A DNA stretch of 64,000 nucleotides from Elephas maximus indicus (Eukaryota; Chordata; Mammalia; Proboscidea; Elephantidae): assembly GCF_024166365.1 (NCBI RefSeq), contig NC_064846.1:27673866-27737865 (forward strand), written 5' to 3'. Every line of letters starts with the position of its first letter. The first letter of the stretch is position 1. Both the position numbers and the translations under genes were made by a program. Positions 33,029 through 45,039 of this stretch are shown here, piece by piece. Under the pieces are notes generated by a model that saw nothing but the letters and a program-made list of their open reading frames with translations, did no database searches and was not told the DNA's origin.

Positions 33029-34284
33029 CTATAAGTTACTGTATTAGTTTATGCTTGCTTACTGTGTCGTAGCTTCTAGCTTTGTTTTGTTTTGTTATAC
33101 CCCAATGGGTTGCTTGAGTGAGCTAGCTTGATTATTTTCACCTTTGGAGCTCTGACGTCCTATCCCCAGGCGGCTAGAGCTGTTATCAGGTATATCAGTC
33201 TAGGAGTCCATTCATATTCCTTGTATGGATGCAGCTCAGGTGTCCAGGTAGCTGATCATCAAGTGTGTGGTACAGGCTCTGTCCTACAGTCTTAGAGGGG
33301 CAGGGGTGATTGGCGTATATACCAGTATCTGATTGCAGCTGGGGGTCATGCTCTGAACAAGGCAGGGGACTGAGAACTGACCCCCAAGTGTGTCTGAGGA
33401 AAGCACATCCCTGTTCCTTAGAGCATGCAGGTGGGTGGGTTCTGCAGGTAGACCGTGGGCACCCAAAGTTTTTGGTTGTAAGGACTGGGAGGTACCAGTT
33501 ATCTTTGGACTCCTGTTGTGTGTGGCTGGGTGACCTGAGTAGAGCTACCAGCCCTTAGGTCCCTGGTGTGGGTAGGTGGGGACCTTGTTTAATAGGCAAA
33601 GCAATGCCGAACATCAAACACCCACCTCTCTACCACACAGCTGAAATGGTTGGAGTCTGCCAACAAGGGCCTATTCTTCCAAAAGAGGCCCACACAGGTC
33701 CATGCAAAAGGGAAAGGTGCTCAAAGTCCTTGGACAGATTATGCCTGAACAGGAACTGCTTCTGTCCTGAGCTCCCCTGGATAATGCAGCTAGGAAATTA
33801 TCTTTTCCATCAAATGCAATTTTTTTTCCTTCCCCATGCCCGGGAGGATGGCTCTATTTGCTCAACAGGGCCTGTCTCAGGCCCAGGGAATTCGGCCGCT
33901 GAAGCCATTTTTCGCGTTAAAATATACGCAAGTACTTAGCTTTAGCCAAGAGTGCCGTTCTCCTCAGGTTTCGGAGGTGTGAGTGGGCTGTGTGGCTGGC
34001 TGCTTCTCCCTGAAGAAACTGCGGCCGAACGCTAGGACCAGCCCGCCACTCTGCCACTCTGGGAATGATGCCTGAGGGCTCCCCATGATTCAGGTCCAGT
34101 AACTCCTTTCTGCTTCTGAATGGTCTGTTTGTCCCTTTGCTCATCAGTTCGTTTTATAAGCTTGCCTTTGAAGCTCAGGGCTCCTAGCTTGTCACAAATA
34201 TACTCCTTTCACTTGTTTTTTGGGTTCTTGTAAAGAGCGTTCGCCAGAAACGTCTGTCTATTCTGCCTTCTTGGCTCTGCCTCC
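33029..34284 (-). promoter_or_regulatory. L1-A 5' UTR / internal promoter region
   Basis: GC-richer leader of about 1.26 kb upstream of ORF1, colinear with L1-B 42648-43915 and L1-C 6210-7440. By analogy with other mammalian L1s it should hold the internal pol II promoter; no specific factor site is claimed. The short frames here (33310-33939 plus, 33917-34144 minus) are not supported as genes. Confidence 0.65.
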
Positions 34285-34871
34285 TGTTTACTAGTTTCTT
34301 TATTCACCATTCTTTCATGCAACTCAGTCAAACTTGTGGGGTAATTAAACTTTCTTCCTGAAGAATATCATTTAGACGTTGCTTCATTTAGGTTTTCTAG
34401 GGTTAAACTAAAATTCTGCTCTCATTCTTAAAAGATAGCTTTTTATTATTATGGTAAAATGTCACAAAATTGTTGCTGTTTGAACCAGTCTTAAGTGTGT
34501 AAATCAGTGACATTAGCCACATTCAGCATATTGTGCAACCGTTACCAGTGTTCTTTCCAAGAAAAAATATTATCACCCAAATCAAAAAGGCCGTGCCTCT
34601 TAAGCCTTAACTCCTTTCCCCCCATACTGTGGTCACCACTGATAAACTCTTGTCTCTATGCATTTCTATTTCTAGATATTTCATGTAAGTGGAACCACAG
34701 AATATTTGACTTATATTACCCAGCATAGCATATTCAAGGGTCATCCATATAAGAGCATGTATCAGAACTTCATTTCTCTTTATTGTTGAATAGTACTCTA
34801 TTGTATGTCTGTAGCACATTTTATTTTTCCATTCATCTGTTGATGGGCATTTGGGTTCTTTCCACCTTTTA

Positions 34872-36230
34872 TTGTTGTGTTGTTAGGTGTCATCAAGTCA
34901 GTTCCGACTCATAGCCACTGTATGCCCAAAAGAACAAAACACGGCCTGGTCCTGCGCCATCTTCACAATTGTTGCTATGCTTCAGCCCATTGTTGTAGCC
35001 ACTGTGTCAATACACCGCTTTTTGCTGACCCTCTGCTTTACCAAGCATGATGTCCTTCACTAGGGACTGATCCCTTCTGTTAATATGTCCAAAGTATGTG
35101 AGATGTCGTCTCGCCATCCTTGCTTCTGAAGAACATTCTGGTTGTACTTCTTCCAGGTAAAATTTGTTTGTTTTTTTGGCAGTCCATGGTATATTCAATA
35201 TTGTTCGCCAACACCACAATTCAAAGGTGTGAATTCTTATTCGGTCTTCCTTTTTAATTGTCCAGCTTTTGAATGCATAACAGGTGATTGAAAACACCAA
35301 GGCTTGTGTCAGGCTCATGTTAGTTCTCTAGGTGACATCTTTGCTTTTCAACACTTTAAAGAGGTTTTTTATAGCATATTTGCCCAACCGAATATGTCAT
35401 TTGATTACTTAACCGCTGCTTCAATGGGTATTGATTGTGGATCCAAGTAAAATGAAGTCCTTGACAACCTCAGCCTTTTCTCTCTTTATCATGATATTGC
35501 TTATTGGTCCAGTTGTGAGGATTTTTGTTTTCTTTATGTTGAGGTGTAATCCATACTGAAGGCTGTGGTCTTTGATCTTCATCAGTAGGTTCTTCAAGTC
35601 CTCTCCAGTTTCAGCAAGCAAGGCTGTGTCATCTGCATAACGCAGGTTGTTAATGAGTCATCCTCCAATTCTGATACCTCGTTCTTCATATATTCTAGCT
35701 TCTTGGATTATTTGCTCAGCATACAGACTGAATAGGTATGGTGAAAGGATACAAAACTGACATACACCTTTCCTGACTTTAACCCCGCAGTATCCCCTTG
35801 TTCTGTTCGAACGACTACCTCTTAATCCATGTACGGATTCCTTGTGAGCACAATTGAGTATTCCAGAATTCCCACTCTCCGCAATGTTATCCTTAATTTG
35901 GTATGATCCACACAGTCAACTGTCGTAGCATGGTCAATAAAACACAGGTAAACATCTTTCTGTTATTCTCTGCTTTCAGCCAGGATTCATCTGACATCAG
36001 CAATGATATCCCTGGTTCCATGTCCTCTCCTAAATCCGCGTTGAATTTCTGGCAGTTTCATGTCGATATACTGATGCAGCCGCTTTTGTGAATGTGATAT
36101 TAATGATATTTTTGGATAATTCCCGCTTTCATTTGGATCACTTTATTGAAAATAGGCATAAATATGGATCTCTTGAAGTAGGTTGGCCAGGTAGCTGTCT
36201 TCCAAATTTCTTGGCATAGACCTCTGAGTA
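34872..36230 (-). mobile_element. RTE/BovB-like LINE inserted in the L1M 3' region
   Basis: About 1.36 kb antisense RTE beginning at its (gtt) tail 'attgttgtgttgttaggtgtc'. Remnant frames: 35007-35318 (C-terminal FELWCWR region) and 35421-35621 (EDLKNLLMKIKDHS). The target text ctttccacctttta (34858-34871) recurs as cttccactttttag (36231-36244), a TSD-like match, and the L1M sentence continues across. YADD is present at 35637-35626 (complement of gtcatctgcata). 5'-truncated and full of stops. Confidence 0.88.
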
Positions 36231-36531
36231 CTTCCACTTTTTAGCTATTGTAAATAATGCTGCAATAAACATTGATGTACACATATCTGTTTGATGTCCC
36301 GCTTTCAAGTCTTTTCGGTAGATACCTAGAAGTGGAATTGCTGCTTCATATGATAATTGTATGTTTAACTATTTAAGAATCCAACAAAAACCATTTCCCA
36401 GAGCAGCCAGAAAATCCCCACCAGCAAAGGATTAGAGTTCCGATTTCTCTACCTACTCTCTAATACTTGTTTTTCATTTTTCTGGTAATTGCATGCTAGT
36501 GGTGGTGAAGTGGTATCTCATTGTAGTTTTT

Positions 36532-36820
36532 TTTTTTAATTTTTTATTGCACTTTAGATGAAGGTTTGCAGAGAAATTAGTTCCTCATTAAACAATACAC
36601 ACTTTGTGTTGTGACATTTCTTACCCAAAACCATGACATGTCAACACTCTTCCCAACTTGATGTTGGGTTCCCCATGACCAGCTTTCCTGTCCCCTCCTA
36701 CCTTTTTGTTCTTGCCCCTGGGGTGCTGTGAAAAAACGTTTTTTTTTAAAGAATAAAAACAAAGTACAGGGAAAAAGTCCCCAATTATGTAGAAATGGAG
36801 GTCTTACAATCCACCTCTTC
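36532..36820 (-). other. Extra 3' segment of L1-B: candidate 3' transduction
   Basis: Lies between the L1-B A-tail and a second A-tail, inside the same TSD. Part (36541-36750) resembles the 3' end of the other L1 subfamily seen at 19620-19830; the remaining 70 bp or so (36751-36820) is not matched elsewhere in the window. On the L1 strand it ends with an AATAAA signal followed by the A-run. This is the structure left when transcription reads through the L1 signal to a downstream one. An independent insertion next to L1-B is the alternative. Confidence 0.5.
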
Positions 36821-37819
36821 TTTTTTTTTAATACTTTTTATTGTGCTTTAAGTGCAAGTTTACAAATCAAGTCAGTCTCTCACACAAAAACCCATATATA
36901 CCTTACTACACATTCCCAATTACTCTCCCCCTAATGAGACAGCCCACTCTCTCTTTTCGTGTCCATTTCTTCAGCTTCTAACCCCCTCCACCCTCTCATC
37001 TCCCCTCCAGGCAGGAGATGCCAACATACTGTCAAGTGTCCACCTGATCCAAGAAGCTCACTCCTCACCAGAATCCCTCTCCAACCCATTGTCCAGTCCA
37101 ATCCATGTCTGAAGAGTTGGCTTCAGGAATGGTTCCTGTCCTGGGCCAACAGAAGGTCTGGGGCCATGACCACCAGGGTCCTTCTAGTCCCAGTCAGACC
37201 ATTAAGTCTGGTCTTTTTACGAGAATTTGGGGTCTGCATCCCACTGCTCTACTGCTCCCTCAGGGGTTCTCTGTTGTGTTCCTTGTAAGGGCAGTCATCG
37301 GTTGTAGTCGGGCACCATCTAGTTCTTCTGGTCTCAGGATGATGTAGTCTCTGGTTCATGTGACACTTTCTGTCTCTTGGGCTCGTAATCACCTTTTGTC
37401 CTTGGTGTTCTTCATTTTCCTTTGATCCATATGGGTTGAGACCAATTGATGCATCTTAGATGGCTGCTTGCTAGCATTTAAGACTCCAGACGCCACTCTT
37501 CAAAGTGGGATGCAGAATGTTTTCTTAATAGATTTTATTATGCCAATTGACTTAGATGTACCCTGAAACCATGGTCCCCATACCCCTGCCCTTGCTACGC
37601 TGGCCTTTGAAGCATGCAGTTTATTCAGGAAACTTCTTTGCTTTTGGTTTAGTCTCATTGTGCCGACCTCCCCTGTATTGTTTGTTGTCTTTCCCTTCAC
37701 CTAAAGTAGTTCTTATCTACTATCTAATTAGTGAATGCCCCCTCCCACCCTCACACCCTCCCTCCTCTCGTAATCACAGAAGAATGTTGTCTTCTCAGTT
37801 TAAACTATTTCTCAAGTTC

Positions 37820-40800
37820 TTATAATAGTGGCGTTATACAATATTTGTCCTTTTGGAACTGTCTAATTTCACTCAGCATAATGCCTTCCAGGTTCCTCCA
37901 TGTTATGAAATGTTTCACAGATTCCTCACTGTTCTTTATCGATGCGTACTATTCCATTGTGTGAATATACCATAATTTATTTATCCGTTCATCCACTTAT
38001 GGGCACCTTGTTTGCTTCCATCCTTTTGCTATTGTGAACAGTGCTGCAGTAAACATAGGTGTGCATATAACTGTTCGTGTAAAGGCTCTTCTTTCTCTAG
38101 GATATATTCCGAGGAGTGGGATTGCTGGATTGTATGGTAGTTCTATTTCTAGCTTTTTAAGGAAGGGCCAAATCGATTTCCAAAGTGGATATACCATTTT
38201 AGATTCCCAATAGCAGTGTATAAGTGTTCCAATCTCTCCACGGCCTCTCCAACATTTATTATTTTGTTTTTTTTTTTTTGGATTAATGCCAACCTTGTTG
38301 GAGTGAGATGAAATTTCATTGTAGTTTTGATCTGCATTTCTATAATGGGTAATGATTGTGAACATTTCCTCATGTATCTGTTAGCTACCTGAATGTCTTC
38401 TTTAGTGAAGTGTCTATTCATATCTTTTCCCATTTTTTAATTGGGTTATTTGTCTTTTTGTAATTGAGTTTTTCCAGTATCATGTAGATTTTAGAGATCA
38501 AGTGCTGATCAGAAATGTCATAACTAAAAACTTTTTCCCAGCCTGTAGGTAGCCTTTTTACTCTTTTGGTGAAGTCTTTGGATGAGCATAGGTGTATGAT
38601 TTTTAGGAGCTCCCAGTTATCCTGTTTTTCTTCTGCTTTCTTAATAATGTTTTGTACACTGTTGTATACTGTTGTCCCTATTTTTTCCTCCATGATCTTT
38701 ATCATTTTAGATTTTATATTTAGGTCTTTGATCCATTTTGAGTAAGTTTTTGTGCATGGAGTGTTCTCGAGCAAAGTATGTTCTTCCACTTATGTTAAGT
38801 CTCTTTTGGTTTCTTGCAGAAGTGTACTATATATTTCTTTGTATAAGTCTTTTACATCTCTGGTAAGATTTATTCCTAAGTATTTTATCTTCTTGGGGGC
38901 TACTGTAAATGGCATTGATTTGGTGATTTCCTCTTCGATGTTCTTTTTGTTGGTGTAGAGGATTCCAACTGATTTTTGTATGTTTGTCTTGTATCCCGAT
39001 ACACTGCTGAACTCTTCTATTAGTTTCAGTAGCTTTCGGGAGAATTCCTTAGGGTTTTCTGTGTATAAGATCATGTCATCTGCATACAGAGATGCTTTGA
39101 CTTCTTCCTTGCCAATCTGGATGCCCTTTATTTCTTTATCTAGCCTAACTGCTCTAGCTAGGACTTGCAGCACAATGTTGAATGAGAGTGGTGATAAAGG
39201 GTACCCTTGTCTTGTTCCTGATCTCAATGGAAATGTTCTCAGGCTCTCTCCATTTAGGGTGATGTTGGCTGTTGGCTTTGTATAAATGCCCTTTATTATG
39301 TTGAGAAATTTTCTTTCTATTCCTATTTGGCTGAGAGTTTTTATCATGAATGTGTGTTGAACTTTGTGAAATGCCTTTTCTGCATCAATTGATAAAATCA
39401 TGTGATTCTTGTCTTTTGTTTTATTTATGTGGTGGATTACATTAATTGTTTTTCTAATGTTGAACCATCCCTGCATACCTGGCATGAATCCCACTTGGTC
39501 ATGGTGAATTATTTTTTTGATATGTTGTTAATTTCTATCGGCTAGAATTTTGTTGAGGATTTTTGCATCTAAGTTTATGAGGGATATAAGTTTATAATTT
39601 TCTTTTCTTGTGGTGTCTTTACCTGGTTTCGGTATCAGGGATACGGTGGCTTCATAGAATGAGTTTGGTAGTATTCTGTCCTTTTCTATGCTCTGAAATA
39701 CCTTTAGTAGAAGTGGTGTTAACTCTTCCCTGAAAGTTTGGTAGAACTCTGCAGTGAAGCTGTCCGGAACTGTGCTTTTTTTTGTTGGGAGTTTTTTGAT
39801 TACCTTTTCAATTTCTTCTTTTGTTACTGGTCTATTTAGTTGTTCTGCCTCTGTTTGTGTTCGTTTAGGTAGGTAGTGTGTTTCTAGGAATTCATCCATT
39901 TCTTCTAGGTTTTCAAATTTGTTTGAGTATAGTTTTTCATAGTAATGTGATATGATTCTTGTAATTTCAGTTGTGTCTGTTGTAATATCACCCATCTCAT
40001 TTCTTATTCGTGTTATTTGCTTCCTCTCTTGTTTTTCTTTTGTTAGTTTGGCCAGTGGTTTATCAATTTTGTTGATTTCTTCAAAAAACCAGCTTTTGGT
40101 CTTGTTAATTCTTTCAATTGTTTTTCTGTTTTCTATTTTATTTAGTTCAGCTCTAATTTTTATTATTTGTTTTCCTCTGGTGGCTGTGGGTTTCTTTTGT
40201 TGCTCTCTTTCTATTTGTTCAAGTCGTAGGGATAATTCTTTGATTTTGGCCCTTTCTTCTTTTTGTATGTGTGCATTTATTGATATAAATTGGCCTCTGA
40301 GCACCGCTTGTGCTCTGTCCCAAAGGTTCTGATAGGAATTGTTTTCATTCTCATTGGATTCTCTGAATTTCTTTATTCTATCCTTAATGTCTTCTATAAT
40401 GCAGTCTTTTTTGAGCAGGGTATTGTTCAGTTTCCAAGTGTTTGATTTCTTTTCCCTGCTTTTCCTGTTATTGATTTCCACTTTTATGGCCTTATGGTCA
40501 GAGAAGATGCTTTGTAATATTTCAATGTTTTGGATTCTGCTAAGGCTTGCTTTATGACCTAATATGTGGTCTATTCTAGAGGATGTTCCGTATGCACTAC
40601 AAAAGAAAGTATAGTTGGTTGCTGTTGGGTGGAGTGTTCTGTATATATCTATGAGTTCAGTTTGGTTGATTGTGACATTTAAATCTTCTGTGTCTTTATT
40701 GAGCTTCTTTCTGGATGTCCTGTTCTTCACCGAAAGTGGTGTGTTGAAGTCTCCTACTATTATTGTGAAGCTGTCTATCTCACTTTTCAATGCTGATAGA

Positions 40801-41181
40801 GTTTGTTGTATGTATCTTGCAGCCCTGTCATTTTGTGTATAAATATTTAATATGGTTATATCTTCTTGGTGTATTGTCCCTTTAATCAGTATGTAGTGTC
40901 CTTTCTTATCCTTTCTGATGGATTTAACTTTAAAGTCTGTTTTGTCAGAAATTAATATTGCCACTCCTGCTCTTTTTTGGTTGTTGTTTGCTTGATATAA
41001 TTTTTTCCATCCTTTGAGTTTATTTGTTTGTGTCTCTAAGTCGAAGGTGTGTCTCTTGTATGCAGCATATAGATGGATCTTAGTTTTTAATCCATTCTGC
41101 CACTTTCTGTCTCTGTATTGGTGCATTTAGTCCATTGATATTCAGGGTAATTATGGATAGGTATGAATTTAGTGCTATCAT
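37820..41181 (-). pseudogene. L1-B ORF2 (endonuclease-reverse transcriptase), decayed
   Basis: ATG at 41181 (MIALNSYLS), TAA at 37822-37820. After an early frameshift in the endonuclease, one frame stays open for 532 codons (39528-41126). It contains [30 protein letters not shown], the linker and the first RT blocks ([14 protein letters not shown]). A shift at about 39528 moves to the 234-codon frame 38790-39494 with [14 protein letters not shown] and the active site [12 protein letters not shown] near 39090. Compared with L1-A, about 455 bp (28664-29120 of L1-A) is deleted at 38763/38764. The C-terminal region with [12 protein letters not shown] follows at 37997-38433. Inactive. Confidence 0.9.
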
Positions 41182-41630
41182 TTTGATGTCTTTTTTTCTG
41201 TGTTGACAGTTTCTTTTCCCTACTTGATTTTATGTGCTGAGTAGATTTTCTTTCAATATTGTACTTTCCTCATATTTTTTGTTGTTGATTTTGTTTCTGC
41301 TGAGTCTGTGTTTTTCCCTTGTATTTTATTTTGATGAGTAGGATAGTTTGTCTCCTTTGTGGTTACCTTATTATTTAGCCCTATTTTTCTAAATTTAAAA
41401 CTAACTTTTATTTCTTTGTATCGTTGCATCTTCCTCTCCATATGGAAGATGTATAATTACATTTCTTAGTCCCTCTTTATTATTTTAATGTTGTCTTCTT
41501 TTATATAATAAAATCGACATTATCTTCTGTTGGGCTTTTTTTAAGCTTGCTTTGTTTTTTTGGAGTTCCCTGTCTGGGTTGACTTCTGATTGCTCTGCCC
41601 AGTGTTCTAGTCTTGGGTTGATACCTGATA

Positions 41631-42647
41631 CTATTGGTTTTCTAACCAAAGAATTCCCTTTAGTATTTCTTGTAGTTTTGGTTTGGTTTTTATGAATTCC
41701 CTCAACTTGTGTTTATCTAGAAATGTCTTAGTTTCACCTTCGTATTTAAGAGATAGTTTTGATGGATACATGATTCCTGGCAGGCAATTTTTTTCCTTCA
41801 GTTTTTTAAATATGTCATCCCATTGCCTTCTCGCCTGCAGGGTTTCTGCCAAGTAGTCCAAGCTTATTCTTATCGGCTCTCCTTTGTAGGTGACTTTTTG
41901 TTTATCCCTCACTGCTCTTATAATTCTCTCTTTATCTTTGGTTTTGGCAAGCTTGATTATAATATGTCTTGGTGACTTTCTTTTAAGATCTACCTTATGT
42001 GGAATTCGATGAGCATCTTGGGTAGATATCTTCTCATTTTTCACAATATCAGTGAAGTTTTCTGCCAACAAATTTTCAACAATTTTCTCTGTATTTTCTG
42101 TTATCCCTCCCTGTTCTGATACTCCAATCACTCGTAGGTGATTTCTCTTGATAGAGTCTCACATGATTCTTAAGGTTTCCTATTTTTTAAAAATTCTTTT
42201 ATCTGATTTTTCTTCAAATATATTAGTGCCAAGTGATTTATCTTCGAGTTCTGGAATCCTAGCTTCTATTTGCTCAATTCTGCTCCTCTGGCATTCTATT
42301 GAGTTGACTAATTCTGTAATTTTATTGTTAATCCTCTGAATTTCTGATTGCTGTCTGCTTATGGATTTTTCCAGCTTATTAAACTTCTCATTATGTTCCT
42401 GAATAATCTTTCTAATTTTTTCAGTTGCTTTATCTGTGTGGTACTTGGCTTGTTCTGTGTATTGTCTCATTTCCTTCCTGATATCTTGAAGGGTTCTGTA
42501 TATTAAGCTTTTGTATTCTGCATCTGGTAATTCCAGGAATGCACTTCCATCTAGAAGATCCCTGGATTCTTTGTTTTGAGAGCCTATTGAGTTGATCATG
42601 GTCTGTTTCTTTATGTGACTTGATATTGACTGTTGTCTCCAAGCCAT
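41631..42647 (-). pseudogene. L1-B ORF1 (RNA-binding chaperone), two nonsense codons
   Basis: A full-length frame of 339 codons including the stop, from ATG at 42647 (MAWRQQSISSHIKKQ) to 41631. It is in one phase throughout and broken only by two nonsense codons: TAG at 42182-42180 and TGA at 42161-42159, the latter where L1-A has TGG. Long N-terminal coiled coil (residues about 50-150), then RRM and C-terminal domain (SPRHIIIKLAKTKDKERII; LSLKYEGETK). It is the best preserved ORF1 here, but a full protein would require both stops to be absent. Confidence 0.9.
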
Positions 42648-43915
42648 CTATAAGTTATTGTATTAGTTTATGCTTGCTTACTGTGTCATAGCTGCTTGTT
42701 TTGTTTTGTTTTGGTATACTGCTATGGGTTTCCTGAGTGAGCTAGTTTGATTATTTTCACCTTTGGAGGTCTGGTGTCCTGTCCCCAGCTAGCTGGAGCT
42801 GTTATCAGGTATATCAGTCTAGGAGTCCATTCAGTTTTCTTGTATGAATTCAGCTCAAGTGTCCAGGTATCTGATATGAAGTGTGTGGTACAGGCTTTGT
42901 CCTACAGTCTTAGAGGGACATGGGTGATTGGCATATATACCGGTATCTGATTGCAGCAGGGGTTCACTCTGTGAACAAGGCAGGGGGCTGCGAAATGATC
43001 CCAAGTGTCTCTTAGGAAAATGTGTCTCTGTTCTCTAGAGCTTGCAGGTGGGTAGGTTCTGTAGAGGGACCATGGACGCCCAAAGTTTTTGGTTGTAACG
43101 CCTGGGAGTACCAGTTATCTTTGGACCCCTGCCGCGGGTGGCTGGGTGACCTGAGTGGAGCTACCAGTCCTTAGGTCCCTGATGTGGGTAGGTGAGGACT
43201 TTTTTAAATGGCAAAGTAACATCAAACGTCAAACACTCACCTCTCCACCGCACAGCTGAAATGTTTGGAGTTTGTGAACAAGGGCCTTTTCTCCTGAAAT
43301 AGGCCCACACGGGTCTATGCAGAAGGGAAAGGTACTCAAGGTCCGCAGACGGTTTATGCCTGGATAGGAACCGCTTCTGTCCTGAGCTCCCCCAGTTAAT
43401 GGAGCTAGCAAATTATCTTTTCCCCCCAGTTGCAAATTTTTTCCTTCTCCAAGCTCAGGAGGAGGGCCCTAGCTGCTCACCAGGGTCTATCTCAAGCCTG
43501 GGGATTCAGCCGCTGCAGCCAGCTTGGGGGTTGGGGGGGTGCGGTAAAATATATGCAAGTATTTAGCTTTTGCCAAGTGCGCCCTTCTGCTCAGGTTCCG
43601 GAGGTGTGAGTTGGCTGTGTGGCTGGCTGCTTCTCCCTGAGGAAACTGCAGCCGAATGCTAGTCCCAGCCCACCACTGCTGCCTCAGCCACCACTGCTCC
43701 AGGAATTGTGCCTGAGGGCTCCCTGCGATTCAGGTCCGGTAACTCCTCTCCACTTCTGAACAACCTCTTCCTCCCCCTGCCCCTCAGTTCGTTTTCTAAG
43801 CTTGCCTTTGATGCTCAGGGCTCCCAGCTTTTCCCAAATATACTCGTTTTAGTTGTTTTTTTTTGGGTCTTTGTTGTAAAGAGGGTTACGGAAGCGTCTG
43901 TCTCTTCCGCCATCT
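42648..43915 (-). promoter_or_regulatory. L1-B 5' UTR / internal promoter region
   Basis: A 1268-bp leader colinear with that of L1-A. Its distal part (43480-43915) is GC-rich with several CpGs, as expected for an L1 promoter, but methylation decay is likely. The purine/GC stretch near 43524-43542 (ggggttgggggggtgcgg) differs from L1-A. Confidence 0.65.
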
Positions 43916-44827
43916 TCTTATTGTAGTTTTTGATTTATATTTCCCTGATGGCTAATAATGTTGAGCATCTTTTCATACGCTTGTTGCCTATTCCTTTATC
44001 TTCTTTTATAAATGTCTATTTAAGTCCTTTTTCCTATTTTTAAAATTTATTCATTTGTCTTTTTGTTGTTGACTTATATACGTTCCTTATATATTCTGGA
44101 TATTAAGCCTTTATCAGGTATATTGTTACCAAATATTTTTTCCCTATCTGTAGGTTACTCTTCACTTTCTTGATAAAGCCATTGGATGTACGAGAGTTAT
44201 TTATTTTATGAAGTCCATTTTATCTGTTTTGTCTTTTTTGTTCATGCTCTTGGTGTCATATATAACATCCATCGTCAAAAACTAGATCCTGAAGCATTAC
44301 TTGTTTTTGTCTAGAGTTTTATGATTTTAGTTCTTTTATTTATATCCTTGATCCATTTTGAGTTAATTTTCATGTGTGGTGTGAGGTATGGACCCAACAT
44401 CATTTGTTTACATGTGGAGATGTATTTGTCCCATCGCCATTTGTTGAAAAGACTATTCCTTCCTCATTGAATTGATTTGGCCTTAGATATACGGGTTTAT
44501 TTTTAGATTCTCTATTTTGTTCCATTGGTCTGTATGTTTACTCTTGTATCAGCATCACACTGTTTTGATTACTATAGCTTTTTAGTAAGGTTTGAAATCG
44601 AGAGTTGCGAGTCCTCCTATTTGGTTTTTCTTTTTAAAGATTGGCTATTTGGGGCCCCTTACAATTCCATATGAATTTGAGAACTGGCTTTTCTGTTTTC
44701 TCAAAGAAGGCTGTTGGCATTTTGATAGGGATTGTGTTGAATCTGTAGAATGCTTTGTCTAGTATTGATCGCTTAACAATGTTAGATTTTCCAGTACATG
44801 AACACAGGATATCTTTGCATTAATTTA

Positions 44828-45039
44828 CTGTATTTTTGCACAAATAACGCACACCTTCTATGTTTGTGTGCCAGCTGTGCCTTTCCTCCATGGGGTATTT
44901 TCATAAGCAGCACTATGCCAATTTTTTTTAACATGTTGCTGTTAAAAAATTAGTGAGCATGTTTGCAAAAATACCTTGCAGGGGGAGAGCAGTCAACAAA
45001 CAAACGTAGAAGGTGTGCATTATTTGTGCAAAAATACAG
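44828..45039. mobile_element. Non-autonomous DNA transposon (MITE) with about 40-bp TIRs
   Basis: A 212-bp unit starting 'ctgtatttttgcacaaataa' and ending in its reverse complement. About 40 terminal bases pair with only about two mismatches. It is flanked by TA on both sides (44826-44827, 45040-45041), the target duplication of Tc1/mariner and pogo-like transposases. The host L1M reads cleanly across (aattTA / TAagtcttcttt). It has no coding capacity, so it must have moved with a transposase from elsewhere. I cannot name the family. Confidence 0.85.

Larger units (their letters stand above)
24648..34284 (-). mobile_element. L1-A: near full-length L1 LINE, interrupted by RTE
   Basis: In the minus direction: 5' UTR (34284-33029), ORF1 (33028-32021), inter-ORF region, ORF2 (31546-27720), 3' UTR, then a poly(A) (T-run near 24649-24656). 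The 3' UTR is split by an RTE at 24745-26807. The flanks share 'tgtttacta' (24639-24647 and 34285-34293), continued by similar T-rich text, a probable TSD. The first bases match consensus-like L1 5' ends, so the copy is essentially complete. Both ORFs carry disabling changes. Confidence 0.92.
36532..43915 (-). mobile_element. L1-B: near full-length L1 LINE with extra 3' segment
   Basis: Minus-strand order: 5' UTR (43915-42648), ORF1 (42647-41631), ORF2 (41181-37820), 3' UTR with A-tail (T-run at 36821-36829). About 290 bp more sequence then precedes a second A-tail (T-run at 36527-36537). The L1M target text tctcattgtagttttt (36516-36531) recurs as tcttattgtagttttt (43916-43931), a 16-bp TSD with one mismatch that brackets everything. 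ORF2 has an internal deletion of about 455 bp. The 5' end starts at 'aagatggcgg', a few bases inside the consensus-like start. Confidence 0.92.

Noticed and set aside
39528..41126. 532-codon open frame, the longest in the window, as a host gene
   Set aside because: It is L1 ORF2 endonuclease plus the start of the RT ([27 protein letters not shown]) in a clearly bounded L1 insertion.
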